Source of the DNA: Sphingomonas sp. IC-56
Lineage (GTDB): Bacteria; Pseudomonadota; Alphaproteobacteria; Sphingomonadales; Sphingomonadaceae
Assembly: GCF_021043375.1 (NCBI RefSeq)
Contig: NZ_JAJNDV010000011.1
Location: 1-64,000 of the forward strand
Reading direction: 5' to 3'
DNA: 64,000 nt
A program made the translations under genes and the position numbers. Of the stretch, positions 24,374 through 32,583 are shown in pieces. Positions within the stretch are counted from its first letter, which is position 1. The number at the start of each line of letters is the position of its first letter. The notes under the pieces are model-generated. The model was given only the letters and a program-made list of their open reading frames with translations, ran no database searches and was not told the origin of the DNA.

Positions 24374-25243
24374 TCAGCGGCTCCAGCGCGCAAAGATCGC
24401 CGTCGGCAGCATCAACCCGCGCGCTTCCTCGCGCACCGTCAACTCACCTGCCTCTACGGTACCGCCCAGATCGGCGAAGTGCTGCCGCACCAACTCCCCA
24501 ATCGCCAGCGCCGACATCCGCACCGCATAAACGGTCAGGAACAGGAAGCGCGACTCTGCGTCCAACAACTGCCGGCAATCGGCAACCAGGCCGGGCAGCC
24601 CTTCTTCCAGCTTCCACACTTCACCGTTGGGCCCGCGGCCCCATTTCGGCGGATCGAGGATGATGCCGTCATAGCGCCGCCCCCGCCGGATCTCGCGCGC
24701 GACGAACTTGCCGGCATCGTCGATCATCCAGCGGGTCGGCTTGTCGCTCAGGCCCGACAGCACGGCATTCGCCTTGCCTTCGGCCACCGATTTCTTGGAC
24801 GCATCGACATGGGTCACCTTCGCCCCCGCCGCCGCCAGTGCCAGCGTCCCCACCCCGGTATAGCCGAACAGGTTCATGCACTCGGGCGCGTCCATCCCCG
24901 CAATGCGGCCGCGCATCCAATCCCAAACCGGTGCCATGTCGGGAAAGAAGCCGAGATGCCGGAACGGCGTGTTCTGCGCGGTGAACTTCACTTCGCGCCA
25001 CGACAGCGGCCAGCCCTCCCGTGGAACCTGCCGGCTGAACTGCCAGCGGCCGCCGCCTTCCTCGTCCGATCCGGGGATGAACTCGGCGTCGGCATCCCAA
25101 TTGTCGGACGCGGGCGCCCACATCGCCTGCGGCTCGGGGCGGATGAAGCGGAAGCGGCCATAGCGTTCGAGCTTGCGGCCATGGCCGCTGTCGATCAGCC
25201 CATAGTCCGCCCAGGGCTCGCCGGTCATCGTCACCAGGTTCAT
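24374..25243 (-). CDS. Class I SAM-dependent methyltransferase (RlmI/RlmK-like)
   Basis: A 289-aa Rossmann-fold methyltransferase. The SAM-binding part is MNLFGYTGVGTLALAAAGAKVTHVDASKKSV (motif I, about residues 123-150), and the catalytic-type motif is ILDPPKWGRGPNGEVW (about 195-210), as in rRNA cytosine C5 methyltransferases of the RlmI group. The N-terminus carries no PUA domain. RNA is the probable substrate (inference). It overlaps thrC by 4 bp (ATGA) and ends the minus-strand respiratory/thrC operon next to convergent ccmB. Confidence 0.8.
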   Translation of the reverse strand: MNLVTMTGEPWADYGLIDSGHGRKLERYGRFRFIRPEPQAMWAPASDNWDADAEFIPGSDEEGGGRWQFSRQVPREGWPLSWREVKFTAQNTPFRHLGFFPDMAPVWDWMRGRIAGMDAPECMNLFGYTGVGTLALAAAGAKVTHVDASKKSVAEGKANAVLSGLSDKPTRWMIDDAGKFVAREIRRGRRYDGIILDPPKWGRGPNGEVWKLEEGLPGLVADCRQLLDAESRFLFLTVYAVRMSALAIGELVRQHFADLGGTVEAGELTVREEARGLMLPTAIFARWSR

Positions 25244-26631
25244 GGCCGCGGCACCGCCCGCTCGGCGATATAGCCGGTCACGGCCTCAAAGGTGGCGGGC
25301 AGCACGTCGTAGCGCTCCTCGCGCTGGTGCAGGTCGCCGATTCGTGATGGCACTTGCGGCCGTACCCCGGTTGCCCGCTCGACCGCGTCGGCGAACTTGG
25401 AAGGATGGGCGGTCGCCAGCGTGACGATCGGCGTTGCGGGGTCGAGCCCACTTGCCCGCGCCGCGGCCAGGCCGATGGCGGTATGGGGGTCGAGTATCTG
25501 GCCCGTGTCGGCATAGGCCCAGCGCATGGCCTCGTTCATCGTGTCGGCATCGATCGAGGCACTGGTGAACAGCCCGGCCGCGCCGTCGCGCTGCGCGTTG
25601 GTCAATTGCATCGCCCGCGCGGCCTCGAACCCGCGCATCTGCTCGCTAACCGAAGCGCCAGCGAGATCGAACAGCAGCCGCTCGAAGTTCGAGCTCACCT
25701 GAATGTCCATCGACGGCGCTGCGGTCGGCGTCACCGTGCCGGTGGAATAGTCGCCGGTGGAAAGCGCGCGGTGCAGGATGTCGTTGACGTTGGTGGCGAC
25801 GATCAGCTTGGCGACCGGCAGTCCCATCTTCGCCGCCACATAACCCGCGAACACATCGCCGAAATTGCCGGTCGGCACCGAGAAGGCAACGGGCTTGTCC
25901 GGTCCACCGAGCCGCACAGCGGCGTAGAAGTAGTAAACCACCTGCGCCATCAGCCGCGCCCAGTTGATCGAGTTCACCGCCGACAGCCGGAAACGCCCGG
26001 CGAAAGCGGAATCGTTGAACATCGCCTTCACCAGCGCCTGTGCGTCGTCGAAGCTGCCCTCAATGGCGATGTTGTGGACGTTGGGCGCCAGCACGGTGGT
26101 CATCTGCCGCCGCTGCACCTCGGACACCCGCCCCTTGGGATGAAGCATGAAGATGTCGACGCCCACCCGTCCGGCCACTGCGTCGATGGCGGCGCTGCCG
26201 GTGTCGCCCGACGTCGCGCCGACAATGGTCAGATGGGTGTCGCCGCCTGCCAGGAAGCCCTCGAACAACTGCCCCAGCAATTGCAGCGCCACGTCCTTGA
26301 AGGCCAGCGTCGGCCCATGAAACAGCTCCAGCAGCCAGTGCTGCGCGTCCAGTTGCACCAGCGGCGTCACTGCGGCATGCGCGAAGCGGCCATAGGCGGC
26401 GGTGCACAGCGCCCGCAGCGCGTCCTCGTCCAGGTCCGGCTGGACGAAGGGCAGCATCACCCGCACCGCCGTCTCGACATAGGAGAGGCCGGAAAGCCCA
26501 GCGATCTCGTCGCGAGAAAGCTGCGGCCAATGCTCGGGCACATACAGCCCGCCATCGCTGGCCAGACCCGCCAGGGTCACGTCTCGAAAGCCGAGCAAGG
26601 GCGCGGCGCCGCGGGTGCTGTGATAGCGCAT
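25240..26631 (-). CDS. thrC: Threonine synthase
   Basis: A 463-aa PLP enzyme converting O-phosphohomoserine to threonine. The N-terminus MRYHSTRGAAPLLGFRDVTLAGLASDGGLYVPE is highly typical, and the PLP lysine is K112 in PTLAFKDVALQ. VGATSGDTGSAAI is the phosphate-binding loop. Its start is preceded by a 7-bp hairpin that ends two bases before the ATG and no Shine-Dalgarno is visible, so translation may be controlled. The SURF1 gene lies 47 bp upstream and the methyltransferase gene overlaps downstream. Confidence 0.95.
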   Translation of the reverse strand: MRYHSTRGAAPLLGFRDVTLAGLASDGGLYVPEHWPQLSRDEIAGLSGLSYVETAVRVMLPFVQPDLDEDALRALCTAAYGRFAHAAVTPLVQLDAQHWLLELFHGPTLAFKDVALQLLGQLFEGFLAGGDTHLTIVGATSGDTGSAAIDAVAGRVGVDIFMLHPKGRVSEVQRRQMTTVLAPNVHNIAIEGSFDDAQALVKAMFNDSAFAGRFRLSAVNSINWARLMAQVVYYFYAAVRLGGPDKPVAFSVPTGNFGDVFAGYVAAKMGLPVAKLIVATNVNDILHRALSTGDYSTGTVTPTAAPSMDIQVSSNFERLLFDLAGASVSEQMRGFEAARAMQLTNAQRDGAAGLFTSASIDADTMNEAMRWAYADTGQILDPHTAIGLAAARASGLDPATPIVTLATAHPSKFADAVERATGVRPQVPSRIGDLHQREERYDVLPATFEAVTGYIAERAVPRP

Positions 26632-26633
26632 GT

Positions 26634-26654
26634 GCCCCGGTTAGCGGCCGGGGC
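26634..26654 (-). promoter_or_regulatory. Hairpin abutting the thrC start codon
   Basis: On the minus strand the arms GCCCCGG and CCGGGGC (26654-26648 and 26640-26634) enclose a 7-nt loop and end two bases before the ATG. No Shine-Dalgarno is seen outside the stem. In RNA this would cover the ribosome landing site. A role in translational control is inferred. Confidence 0.45.
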
Positions 26655-26678
26655 AGGGCCTCACAAGATAGCCATTGT

Positions 26679-27302
26679 TTAGGGTAGCCGCTCCCGGCGC
26701 ACCATCCCGCGGTTTCGCAGCCGAAGCGCGAGAACATAAATCACCGCTGCCACCGCCGCGAACAGGAACCACTGCACGCCATAGGCAAGGTGATTGTTCG
26801 GCACCGAAGACAGGTCAGGCGCGGCATTCGGCGCAAGCCCGGCCGGCGGCGTGTCGGCCACTACCATCAGCCGTTGCGGCGTGTGCTCGAACAAGGCCGC
26901 GATCATCGGCCGGCTGTCAGGCGCATGGCTGAGATAGCCGCGCACCACCCCACCCTTCCACACCGGCTTGGCCAGCGGGTCGCGGGTGGTCCCTAGCTGC
27001 ACCGCCATGGGCGCTTCCGCTTTGGTGCGGCATTCCACGATCCAGCGAAAGCCGCTGGCTCCAGCGCCGGCCATGGTGCTGGACATGGGCTGAAGACACA
27101 TCGCCTCCACCCGGCGAAACAGCAGCCGGTCATCGTTGCTGCGCGGGAAAGCGATGGGCGGCTTGGCCGGGTTGGTGGCCAGCTGCGCCAGGAACGCTTC
27201 CTTCTTCGGGAGCCGGTCGAACAGCTGCCAGAAACCAAGCGCGATCATCGCCGCGATCGCCAGCGTCACCAGGACGGTCGGAACCACGGGCATGCGCCGC
27301 AT
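26679..27302 (-). CDS. SURF1-family cytochrome oxidase assembly protein
   Basis: A 207-aa protein with a membrane helix at each end (VVPTVLVTLAIAAMIALGFWQL and YGVQWFLFAAVAAVIYVLALRL), the SURF1 plan. The N-terminal GFWQLFDRLPKKEAFLAQL and the final NNHLAYGVQWF motif are diagnostic. SURF1 (Shy1) assists haem a insertion into subunit I of aa3 oxidase. The start ATG at 27302 shares a base with the DUF983 stop (TGATG). The larger open frame upstream is read-through of the DUF983 gene. Confidence 0.9.
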   Translation of the reverse strand: MRRMPVVPTVLVTLAIAAMIALGFWQLFDRLPKKEAFLAQLATNPAKPPIAFPRSNDDRLLFRRVEAMCLQPMSSTMAGAGASGFRWIVECRTKAEAPMAVQLGTTRDPLAKPVWKGGVVRGYLSHAPDSRPMIAALFEHTPQRLMVVADTPPAGLAPNAAPDLSSVPNNHLAYGVQWFLFAAVAAVIYVLALRLRNRGMVRRERLP

Positions 27303-27703
27303 CAATCGTCCGCCCGGATCCGGCCCTCGCGCGCCTTGTTGCGGAATTCCAGCGCGATCAGCCACCCCTTGGCGACCCGCAGGGTCAGCACCGTCAGCAC
27401 CAGCGTGAGCGGCAGCCACAGTAGCGCGTGGAGCAGGAAACTCGGCTCGTATTTCAGCTCCACGATCAGCGCCAGGATCGTGACGATCGTGCCGATCCCA
27501 AGCGTCAGGAACACGACCGGCCCATCGCCCACATTGAAGTCGCGAAAGTCGAGCCCGCAGTTCGAGCAGGTGTCGGCATAGGCCAGGTAGCTGCGGAACA
27601 GGGTCTGGGCGCCACAGCGCGGGCACACGCCCTGGAGCCCGGAAGCAATTGGGGGAGGCAGCGGGTCGCTGCCTCCCCCCGAAAGGTCGGAAGGATCCGG
27701 CAT
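27302..27703 (-). CDS. DUF983 zinc-ribbon membrane protein
   Basis: A 133-aa protein with two CxxC knuckles (GVCPRCGAQTLF and ADTCSNCGLDF, about residues 30-55) before two membrane helices (VVFLTLGIGTIVTILALIVEL and FLLHALLWLPLTLVLTVLTL). This is the DUF983 plan, found next to cox genes in alphaproteobacteria; its function is unknown, and metal handling in oxidase biogenesis is plausible. The start ATG 27703 shares a base with the ctaE stop, and the stop does the same with SURF1. The upstream part of the frame (to 27769) overlaps ctaE and is not used. Confidence 0.88.
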   Translation of the reverse strand: MPDPSDLSGGGSDPLPPPIASGLQGVCPRCGAQTLFRSYLAYADTCSNCGLDFRDFNVGDGPVVFLTLGIGTIVTILALIVELKYEPSFLLHALLWLPLTLVLTVLTLRVAKGWLIALEFRNKAREGRIRADD

Positions 27704-28587
27704 CAGCCGCCGTGCACCGGCGCGCCCCAGCCGCCCCAAACATAGATCGAGGCGAAGAGGAACAACCACACCACGTCGACGAAGTGCCAGTACCAGGCCG
27801 CGGCCTCGAAGCCGAAATGCTGGCGCGGGGTGAAGTCGCCCTTGTACACGCGCACCAGGTTCACGATAAGGAAGATCGTGCCCACCAGCACGTGGAAGCC
27901 GTGGAAGCCGGTGGCCATGAAGAACACGCCGCCATAGCTCGACCCGCCATCGCTGCCCGCCTTGAAGGGGAAGGGCGAGTGCATGTACTCATAGGCCTGA
28001 ACCGCGCTGAAGATCACGCCCAGGATGATGGTCAGCCACAGCCCCTTCTTGACGCTGTCATTCTCGCCGACGCCCAGCAGGCCCCACGCCCCGCGCAGCG
28101 CGCCGCCGCGCTCGTTGTGGAGCAGGCCGTGGTGCGCCCAGGTGATGGTGCAGCCCGAGCACAGCAGGATCAGCGTGTTGAGAAGCGGGAATTCCCACGC
28201 GTTGATGACTTCCATGCCCTTGGGAGGCCAGGCGCCGCCCACCGCTTCCACGGTCGAGGGAAACAGCGCGAAGTCGAACCACGCCCAGAACCAGCCGACG
28301 AAAAACATCACTTCGGACGCGATGAACAGGATCATGCCGTAGCGCAGGTGCAGCTGCACCACCGGCGTATGGTCGCCCTGGCGCGCTTCCTTGATCACGT
28401 CCGACCACCAGCCGAAGAAGGTGATCGCGATCAGCGCCACGCCGGCGAAAAAGACCAGCGTGCCCGCGGCCATCTCGTGCATCCACATGATGCCGCCCGA
28501 TGCCAGCACCAGCGCCGCCATGGACCCGAAAAACGGCCAGATGCTGGGCGGCAGGATGTGGTATTGGTGGTTCTTCGCTCCAGCCAT
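27703..28587 (-). CDS. ctaE: Cytochrome c oxidase subunit III
   Basis: A 294-aa protein with seven predicted helices. Landmarks are the start AGAKNHQYHILPPSIWPFFGS, FFVGWFWAWFDFALFP, TWAHHGLLHNERGG and HFVDVVWLFLFASIYVWGGWGAP, the subunit III C-terminal signature. It stabilises subunit I of the aa3 terminal oxidase in the inner membrane. The ATG at 28587 has GGGAAGAGG upstream. The frame runs back over ctaG but without homology there. It shares a base with DUF983. Confidence 0.95.
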   Translation of the reverse strand: MAGAKNHQYHILPPSIWPFFGSMAALVLASGGIMWMHEMAAGTLVFFAGVALIAITFFGWWSDVIKEARQGDHTPVVQLHLRYGMILFIASEVMFFVGWFWAWFDFALFPSTVEAVGGAWPPKGMEVINAWEFPLLNTLILLCSGCTITWAHHGLLHNERGGALRGAWGLLGVGENDSVKKGLWLTIILGVIFSAVQAYEYMHSPFPFKAGSDGGSSYGGVFFMATGFHGFHVLVGTIFLIVNLVRVYKGDFTPRQHFGFEAAAWYWHFVDVVWLFLFASIYVWGGWGAPVHGG

Positions 28588-28619
28588 GGCCTCTTCCCTG
28601 TTCCTTGCTTTGCCGTTGC

Positions 28620-29153
28620 TTAGCTTGCAGTCTTGCCGGAATCCACCGGGTAAAATGTATAAGACAGCGTGATCTCTTCCACGTCGCGCGTGTCGGGATC
28701 GTTCAGGATCGCCGGATCGACATAGAAGATCACCGGCATCCGCACCGTCTCGCCGGCTTCCAGCGTCTGCTGGGTGAAGCAGAAGCACTGGATCTTGTTG
28801 AAATATTTGCCTGCCACCACCGGCGTCACGTTGAACGTCGCGGTGCCGGTGATGGCCTTGCCGCTGGTGTTGCTGGCGGTAAAGAACGCCATGTCGCGCC
28901 CGCCGATATCGATCGTGTCGGCGCGGCGCTCGGGCTTGAACTTCCACGGCATGCCCTGCGCGACATTGCTGTCGAACGCGACGGTGATCTTCTGGCCTAC
29001 CCGGCCCGGCGCGCGCGTGCCCACCTGCGTCGTGCCGTTCAGCCCGGTCACTTCACAGAACATGCGGTACAGCGGCACGCTGGCAAAGCCCAATCCGGTC
29101 ATCGAGCACACGCCCACCGCGGCAAGCATGGCAGTGCGCAGGTTCCGGTTCAC
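28620..29153 (-). CDS. ctaG: Cytochrome c oxidase copper chaperone CtaG/Cox11
   Basis: A 177-aa protein with one N-terminal membrane helix and a periplasmic domain ending in the copper-binding KIQCFCFTQQTLEAGE, plus PVIFYVDP. Cox11/CtaG inserts CuB into subunit I. The start is GTG at 29153, overlapping the 56-aa gene stop as GTGA. ctaE follows 32 bp downstream. Confidence 0.93.
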   Translation of the reverse strand: MNRNLRTAMLAAVGVCSMTGLGFASVPLYRMFCEVTGLNGTTQVGTRAPGRVGQKITVAFDSNVAQGMPWKFKPERRADTIDIGGRDMAFFTASNTSGKAITGTATFNVTPVVAGKYFNKIQCFCFTQQTLEAGETVRMPVIFYVDPAILNDPDTRDVEEITLSYTFYPVDSGKTAS

Positions 29154-29320
29154 GTCGCGTAGCCCTGGCTGATCTTCACGACCGAAATCGCGAACACCAG
29201 CGCGACGAACGCGAACAACAGCACCGCCATCACCCGCGCCCGGCTCTGCTGCCGCGCGCGCACCATCTGGCTCTCGGTCAGCGCCTCGGGCGCCTGCACA
29301 ATGTCATCACGCTTGTTCAT
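29150..29320 (-). CDS. 56-aa single-helix protein between ctaB and ctaG (CoxF-like)
   Basis: [14 protein letters not shown]..., a basic loop ([11 protein letters not shown]), then one hydrophobic helix ([19 protein letters not shown]). Its ATG overlaps the ctaB stop (ATGA) and its stop overlaps the ctaG start (GTGA), so it is embedded in the operon. Small helix proteins occupy this slot in many alphaproteobacteria and are called CoxF in some; the role is unknown. The real open frame reads through ctaB in another phase, which hides this gene from length-based gene finding. Confidence 0.8.
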   Translation of the reverse strand: MNKRDDIVQAPEALTESQMVRARQQSRARVMAVLLFAFVALVFAISVVKISQGYAT

Positions 29321-30222
29321 GCGAACCACCGGTCGGCGACCAACGCGCCGAAGATGAGGAACAGATACAGGATCGAATATTTGAACAGCCGCTTTTCGGG
29401 CGCCATCGTGTCGCCCGGCACCGAACGGCGCGTCGCCACCTGAACCGCCAGCGCCAGGAACAGCGCGTTGAGCGTCACCGCCGACCAGCCATAGAGCGCG
29501 CCGACCAGCCCGAGCGGCCAGGGCGCGATCGCCGCGGCGATCATCGGGATCGTATACAGCCCGATCTGCGTGCGGGTGACGCGCTCGCCCGCGACGACCG
29601 GCAGCATCGGCACGCCGGCATTGGCGTAATCGGTCTTCACGAACAGCGCGAGCGCCCAGAAATGCGGCGGCGTCCACAGAAAGATCAACGCGAACAGCAG
29701 CACGGGCAGCAGCGCCACGTCGCCGGTCGCCGCCGCCCAGCCGATCAACGGCGGAAAGGCGCCGGCCGCGCCCCCGATCACGATGTTCTGCGGCGTCCGG
29801 CGCTTCAGCCAGATCGTGTAGATGAAGACATAGAACAGGATCGAGACGGCCAGGATGATCGTCGCGGTCAGGTTGAGCGCGAAGTACATCAGGCACAGGC
29901 TGAAACACGCCAGCCCCACGCCGAAATGCAGCGCCGACTGGCGGTCCATGCGCCCGGCGGGCAGCGGCCGCGCGGCCGTGCGCCGCATCTTGGCGTCCAG
30001 GTCGGCCTCATACCACTGGTTGAGCGCCCCGGCGGCGCCCGCGCCCAGCGTGATGCACAGGATCGCCGTGAAGCCGAGCACCGGATGGATCGGCATCGGT
30101 GCCGCCAGCATCCCGCACAGCCCGGTGAAGACGACCAGCGTCAGCACCCGCGGCTTGGTCAGCGCAAGAAAATCGCGCCAGTCGGCGGGAAGGGCAGCGG
30201 GCGAGGTGAGGGTGCTGGGCAT
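29317..30222 (-). CDS. ctaB: Haem o synthase (protohaem IX farnesyltransferase)
   Basis: A 301-aa UbiA-type prenyltransferase with about eight helices. Landmarks are [19 protein letters not shown], the prenyl-diphosphate motif [21 protein letters not shown] (aspartates bind Mg) and [11 protein letters not shown]. It makes haem O from haem B for oxidase assembly. ATG 30222 is preferred; the frame extends to 30288 without homology. It overlaps the 56-aa gene. The 90-aa membrane gene lies 262 bp upstream with repeat sequence between. Confidence 0.93.
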   Translation of the reverse strand: MPSTLTSPAALPADWRDFLALTKPRVLTLVVFTGLCGMLAAPMPIHPVLGFTAILCITLGAGAAGALNQWYEADLDAKMRRTAARPLPAGRMDRQSALHFGVGLACFSLCLMYFALNLTATIILAVSILFYVFIYTIWLKRRTPQNIVIGGAAGAFPPLIGWAAATGDVALLPVLLFALIFLWTPPHFWALALFVKTDYANAGVPMLPVVAGERVTRTQIGLYTIPMIAAAIAPWPLGLVGALYGWSAVTLNALFLALAVQVATRRSVPGDTMAPEKRLFKYSILYLFLIFGALVADRWFA

Positions 30223-30282
30223 GACTCGGCTACCGGCTATAGGAGCGCAGAGCTCACGAAGGAAGCAAGAGATGCAACGCGT

Positions 30283-30319
30283 GGGCAATCCGCCGGCCAG
30301 GCCGGCGGCGTAAATGCCC
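30283..30319. repeat. Nested hairpin between ctaB and the 90-aa gene
   Basis: Outer arms GGGCA/TGCCC (30283-30287, 30315-30319) and inner arms CCGCCGG/CCGGCGG (30290-30296, 30302-30308). No T-run. It lies downstream of the 90-aa membrane gene on the minus strand and just before ctaB. A transcript-stability role is possible. Confidence 0.5.
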
Positions 30320-30342
30320 GTCGCGGATCCAGCCCCCCACCA

Positions 30343-30370
30343 GTTCTCCGGCGAAGGCCGGGGCCCAGCC
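30343..30370. repeat. Half copy of the type A repeat
   Basis: GTTCTCCGGCGAAGGCCGGGG matches the left end of the type A elements. The right half is missing, so this is a remnant. Confidence 0.6.
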
Positions 30371-30484
30371 TCCGCATACTACGAAACGGCCAGTAACCTC
30401 TCGAATACGGCGAAAGCGGCTCTCGCCCTGACACCCGCCAGGCAACAATCCTCACCGGCTGCCACCGGGCACCAAACCAATCCC

Positions 30485-30757
30485 CTACGCGCCCTTGCCC
30501 TGCTGCTGCGCAGGTGGCAGCTCGTTGACACCCTCGCGGGTCTCGCCCGTGGTCTTCTCCACCTGGTGCTTGGTCCACAACACAAAGCCCGATCCGAACA
30601 GCGGCAACAGCGTCAGGATCGCCCAGCCCAAGCTCGCACCACGGCTGCGCAGCATGCCCCGCTTGCGCAACACCATGCCGATCACGAACAGCAGGACCGT
30701 TGCCGCCACCAGTGCCAGCACCACGCCCATGCCGGTATTCGCCGTTCCCTGACCCAT
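30485..30757 (-). CDS. 90-aa two-helix membrane protein in the oxidase cluster
   Basis: A small protein with two hydrophobic helices (GVVLALVAATVLLFVIGMVL and LGWAILTLLPLFGSGFVLW), an arginine-rich loop (RKRGMLRSRG) and a polar tail (EKTTGETREGVNELPPAQQQG). Not a family I can name. It lies between the ctaD terminator and ctaB on the same strand, so it is probably part of the assembly transcript. ATG 30757 follows AGGGAG; a TTG at 30787 is an alternative. Confidence 0.7.
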   Translation of the reverse strand: MGQGTANTGMGVVLALVAATVLLFVIGMVLRKRGMLRSRGASLGWAILTLLPLFGSGFVLWTKHQVEKTTGETREGVNELPPAQQQGKGA

Positions 30758-30843
30758 CGCATCCAACTCCCTGATTCGGGTCTGCAAACGCGTCCCATCC
30801 GGGCAGGTTGCAGCCGCGCCTCAGACGCACTGGAGCCGAGGCC

Positions 30844-30880
30844 AAAAAAAGAGCGCCCCGGCTTGATGGCCGGGGCGCTC
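30844..30880 (-). terminator. Rho-independent terminator after ctaD
   Basis: Minus-strand reading shows a perfect 12-bp GC-rich stem (GAGCGCCCCGGC and its complement, 30880-30851) followed by seven T (complement of 30844-30850). It is 23 bp after the ctaD stop. It should end most transcripts there and limit expression of the downstream assembly genes. Confidence 0.85.
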
Positions 30881-30903
30881 GATTTTCAGAAAGGAGCCGG
30901 TGC

Positions 30904-32583
30904 TCAGTCGATTCGCGGCAGCGTCTCGAACTGGTGGAACGGCGGCGGGCTGGACAGCGTCCATTCCAGCGTCGTCGCGCCTTCGCCCCACGGGTTGGCT
31001 TCGGCCTTCTTGCCCGAGAGCAGCGACCAAATGATGTTCACGAAGAAGAACACCATGCCCAGCGCCATGATCTCATAGCCATGGCTCGCGATCTGGTTCC
31101 AATATGCATAGGCGTCCGGATAGTCCGGGTAGCGCCGCGGCATGCCCTGCAGGCCCAGGAAGTGCATCGGGAAGAACAGCACGTTCACGCCGATGAAGAA
31201 CACCCAGAAGTGCAGCTGGCCGAGCAGCTCGCTGTACATCCGGCCCGAGATCTTCGGGAACCAGTAGTAGAAGCCGGCGAACAGCGCGAACACGGCACCC
31301 AGCGACAGCACATAGTGGAAGTGGGCGATCACATAGTAGGTGTCGTGCATGTAATCGTCGATGCCGCCATTGGCGAGCACCACGCCGGTCACGCCGCCCA
31401 CGGTGAACATGAAGATGAAGCCCAGCGACCACACCATCGGCGTCTTGAAGCTGATCGAGCCGCCCCACATCGTGGCGATCCACGAGAAGATCTTCACGCC
31501 GGTAGGCACCGCGATCACCATCGTCGCCGCGGTGAAGTACATCTTCACCGTGACGGAGAGGCCGGTGGCGAACATGTGGTGTGCCCACACGATGAAGCCG
31601 ACCACGCCGATCGCGACCATGGCATAGGCCATGCCGAGATAGCCGAACACCGGCTTGCGGCTGAAGGTCGCGACGATCTGGCTGATCATGCCGAAGCCCG
31701 GCAGGATCATGATGTACACTTCGGGGTGGCCGAAGAACCAGAAGAGGTGCTGGTACAGCACCGGGTCGCCGCCATAGGCCGGATCGTAGAACGCCGTGCC
31801 GAAGTTGCGATCGGTCAGCAGCATGGTGATCGCGGCCGCCAGAACCGGCAGCGCCAGCAGCAGCAGGAAGGCGGTGATCAGCACCGACCACACGAACAGC
31901 GGCATCTTGTGCAGGGTCATGCCCGGCGCGCGCATGTTGAAGATGGTGGTGATGAAGTTGATCGCGCCCAGGATCGAGCTGGCGCCCGCGATGTGCAGCG
32001 ACAGGATCGCCATGTCGACCGAGGCCCCGGGCTCACCATAAGTGGAGAGCGGCGGATACACCGTCCAGCCGGTGCCGGCGCCACCGCCGACGAACGGCGA
32101 GGCGAGCAGCAGCGTGAACGCCGGGATCAGCAGCCAGAACGACACATTGTTCATGCGCGGGAACGCCATGTCGGGCGCGCCGATCATGATCGGCACGAAC
32201 CAGTTGCCAAAGCCGCCGATCATCGCCGGCATGACCATGAAGAACACCATGATCAGTCCGTGGGCGGTGATCAGCACGTTCCAGAAGTGGAGCGCCTGGT
32301 CGATCGTCTGGGTGCCGCCATGGAACATTCCGGCCCAGGTCGGCAGGTACTGGATACCCGGATCGGCCAGCTCGGCGCGCATCAGGCCCGAGATCGCGCC
32401 GCCGATGATCCCCGCGACGATGGCGAAGATCAGGTACAGCGTGCCGATGTCCTTATGGTTCGTGGACATGAACCACCGGGCGAAGAAGCCCGGCTTGTGA
32501 TCGGCATCGTGATGGTCGTGGTCGTGGGAATAATCCCGCGCATGGGGATCATGCGCCACATGGGGAACTGCGGTATCAGTCAT
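30904..32583 (-). CDS. ctaD: Cytochrome c oxidase subunit I (aa3-type)
   Basis: A 559-aa protein with twelve helices. The haem-copper core is visible: [23 protein letters not shown] (haem a ligand), [18 protein letters not shown] (CuB His, cross-linked Tyr), AHHMF and [13 protein letters not shown]. It reduces O2 to water and pumps protons. The N-terminal ~30 residues are extremely His/Asp-rich ([20 protein letters not shown]), unusual for the family. The start overlaps the ctaC stop by 8 bp. A strong terminator follows. Confidence 0.97.
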   Translation of the reverse strand: MTDTAVPHVAHDPHARDYSHDHDHHDADHKPGFFARWFMSTNHKDIGTLYLIFAIVAGIIGGAISGLMRAELADPGIQYLPTWAGMFHGGTQTIDQALHFWNVLITAHGLIMVFFMVMPAMIGGFGNWFVPIMIGAPDMAFPRMNNVSFWLLIPAFTLLLASPFVGGGAGTGWTVYPPLSTYGEPGASVDMAILSLHIAGASSILGAINFITTIFNMRAPGMTLHKMPLFVWSVLITAFLLLLALPVLAAAITMLLTDRNFGTAFYDPAYGGDPVLYQHLFWFFGHPEVYIMILPGFGMISQIVATFSRKPVFGYLGMAYAMVAIGVVGFIVWAHHMFATGLSVTVKMYFTAATMVIAVPTGVKIFSWIATMWGGSISFKTPMVWSLGFIFMFTVGGVTGVVLANGGIDDYMHDTYYVIAHFHYVLSLGAVFALFAGFYYWFPKISGRMYSELLGQLHFWVFFIGVNVLFFPMHFLGLQGMPRRYPDYPDAYAYWNQIASHGYEIMALGMVFFFVNIIWSLLSGKKAEANPWGEGATTLEWTLSSPPPFHQFETLPRID

